From assembly GCA_021779635.1 (NCBI GenBank), contig JAJYAH010000444.1, positions 1 through 6,155 of the forward strand: a stretch of DNA of 6,155 nt, written 5' to 3'. Source of the DNA: Pseudomonadota bacterium (GTDB taxonomy: Bacteria; Pseudomonadota; Alphaproteobacteria; Rhizobiales; Xanthobacteraceae). The translations under genes and the position numbers were made by a program. The notes under the pieces are model-generated. The model made no database searches, was not told where the DNA came from, and was given only the letters and a program-made list of their open reading frames with translations. Positions 5,961-6,155 of the stretch are shown one piece after another (positions within the stretch are counted from its first letter, which is position 1; the number at the start of each line of letters is the position of its first letter).

Positions 5961-5984
5961 AGAAATATAAAAGTAATAGTATTT
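5961..5984 (-). promoter_or_regulatory. AT-rich promoter-like patch upstream of the KdpD-like kinase
   Basis: The minus strand reads ATACTATTACTTTTATATTTCT, strongly AT-rich against its surroundings. TATATT at 5969-5964 could be a -10 box. It would start transcription close to the GTG of the 39-aa ORF and about 220 bases before the kinase ATG. The same 9-mer agaaatata occurs at 2963-2971 before the 40-aa membrane protein gene. No convincing -35 box is seen. Confidence 0.25.
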
Positions 5985-5991
5985 CGGGTGT

Positions 5992-6111
5992 ATGGGCGGT
6001 TGCCGAAGGTTCGCGGCTTCGGCCATGCCGAGCTTTCCGAGTCCTAGTTTTCCCAGTCTTATGCTTTGCGGGTCTTCAGGATGTCCGACCGCCGGGATGA
6101 GCGATATTTAG
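5992..6111 (+). CDS. Candidate mini-ORF (39 aa) with tandem PSFPS repeat
   Basis: An ORF from ATG 5992 (a second in-frame ATG at 6025 gives 28 aa) to TAG 6109-6111. It contains MPSFPSPSFPSLM, encoded by two 15-base tandem units (6028-6042 and 6043-6057) that match at 12 of 15 positions; all three differences fall at third codon positions and are silent. Two cysteines follow (LCGSSGC). No good ribosome binding site is seen, and the ORF overlaps other open frames on the minus strand. Coding status is doubtful. Confidence 0.2.
   Translation: MGGCRRFAASAMPSFPSPSFPSLMLCGSSGCPTAGMSDI
6002..6023. repeat. 7-bp perfect inverted repeat (hairpin)
   Basis: gccgaag (6002-6008) and cttcggc (6017-6023) are exact inverted copies around an 8-base GC-rich loop. 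No T-run follows on either strand, so it is not a typical intrinsic terminator. Its place upstream of the AT-rich patch and the KdpD-like kinase would also suit an operator or an RNA structure. Confidence 0.45.
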
Positions 6112-6155
6112 CCGCCCGATGCCGCCAACCGCGACGGATTGCCGCTGGCAGCCGC

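Larger units (their letters stand above)
5735..6155. other. Upstream region of the KdpD-like kinase, no confident gene
   Basis: About 420 bases to the window edge. It should carry the promoter of the kinase-regulator pair. It holds a GTG-started minus-strand ORF (5834-5953), an AT-rich patch (5961-5984), a 7-bp hairpin (6002-6023) and a plus-strand mini-ORF with a tandem PSFPS repeat. An overlapping minus-strand ORF of 44 codons (ATG at about 6027, ending near 5893) is also open, but its composition is unconvincing. Nothing recognisable is seen in 6112-6155. Confidence 0.5.

Noticed and set aside
1..6155. CRISPR array, tRNA, transposase, toxin-antitoxin or defence genes
   Set aside because: No regularly spaced direct repeats, cloverleaf-like segments, transposase motifs or paired small toxin-antitoxin ORFs were found on either strand.

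Overview
The window is GC-rich and compactly coding. It looks like an alphaproteobacterial chromosome, most likely Bradyrhizobiaceae or a close relative (Bradyrhizobium, Rhodopseudomonas, Nitrobacter, Afipia). The basis is the style of the two-component proteins, a small rhizobial-looking conserved protein, and a palindromic dispersed repeat at the left edge with a 'cattgcgag...gaagcaatcca / tggattgcttc...gctcgcaat' architecture that I associate with these genomes. The assignment is inference; no rRNA or other marker gene is present.

All confidently called genes are on the minus strand, so they read from right to left. From the right: (1) 5789-6155 has no confident gene but holds a GTG-started 39-aa ORF in frame with the next gene, an AT-rich patch, a 7-bp hairpin and a small plus-strand ORF with a PSFPS repeat. 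(2) 4091-5734 is a membrane histidine kinase built like the C-terminal half of KdpD (DUF4118 membrane domain, GAF-like linker, HisKA, HATPase). It overlaps by 4 nt its partner, a KdpE-like OmpR/PhoB-type response regulator (3381-4094). (3) 3037-3264 is a small basic conserved hypothetical protein, and 2799-2921 is a 40-aa single-pass membrane protein. (4) 1927-2601 is a second OmpR-family response regulator, followed after one base by its histidine kinase (567-1925, GTG start with a strong Shine-Dalgarno), of TctD/TctE- or QseB/QseC-like design.

The left 566 bases contain the possible 3' end of an upstream plus-strand gene, the dispersed repeat, and about 390 bases with only weak short ORFs.

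Functionally, the window is a signalling cluster: two independent two-component systems in opposite cistron order (kinase-regulator, then regulator-kinase), with two small genes between them. The KdpD-like kinase lacks the N-terminal KdpD and USP domains and no kdpFABC genes are visible, so it should not be assumed to control potassium uptake. No phage, transposon, CRISPR, toxin-antitoxin or defence system is visible. The least explained parts are the small ORFs around the KdpDE-like pair.
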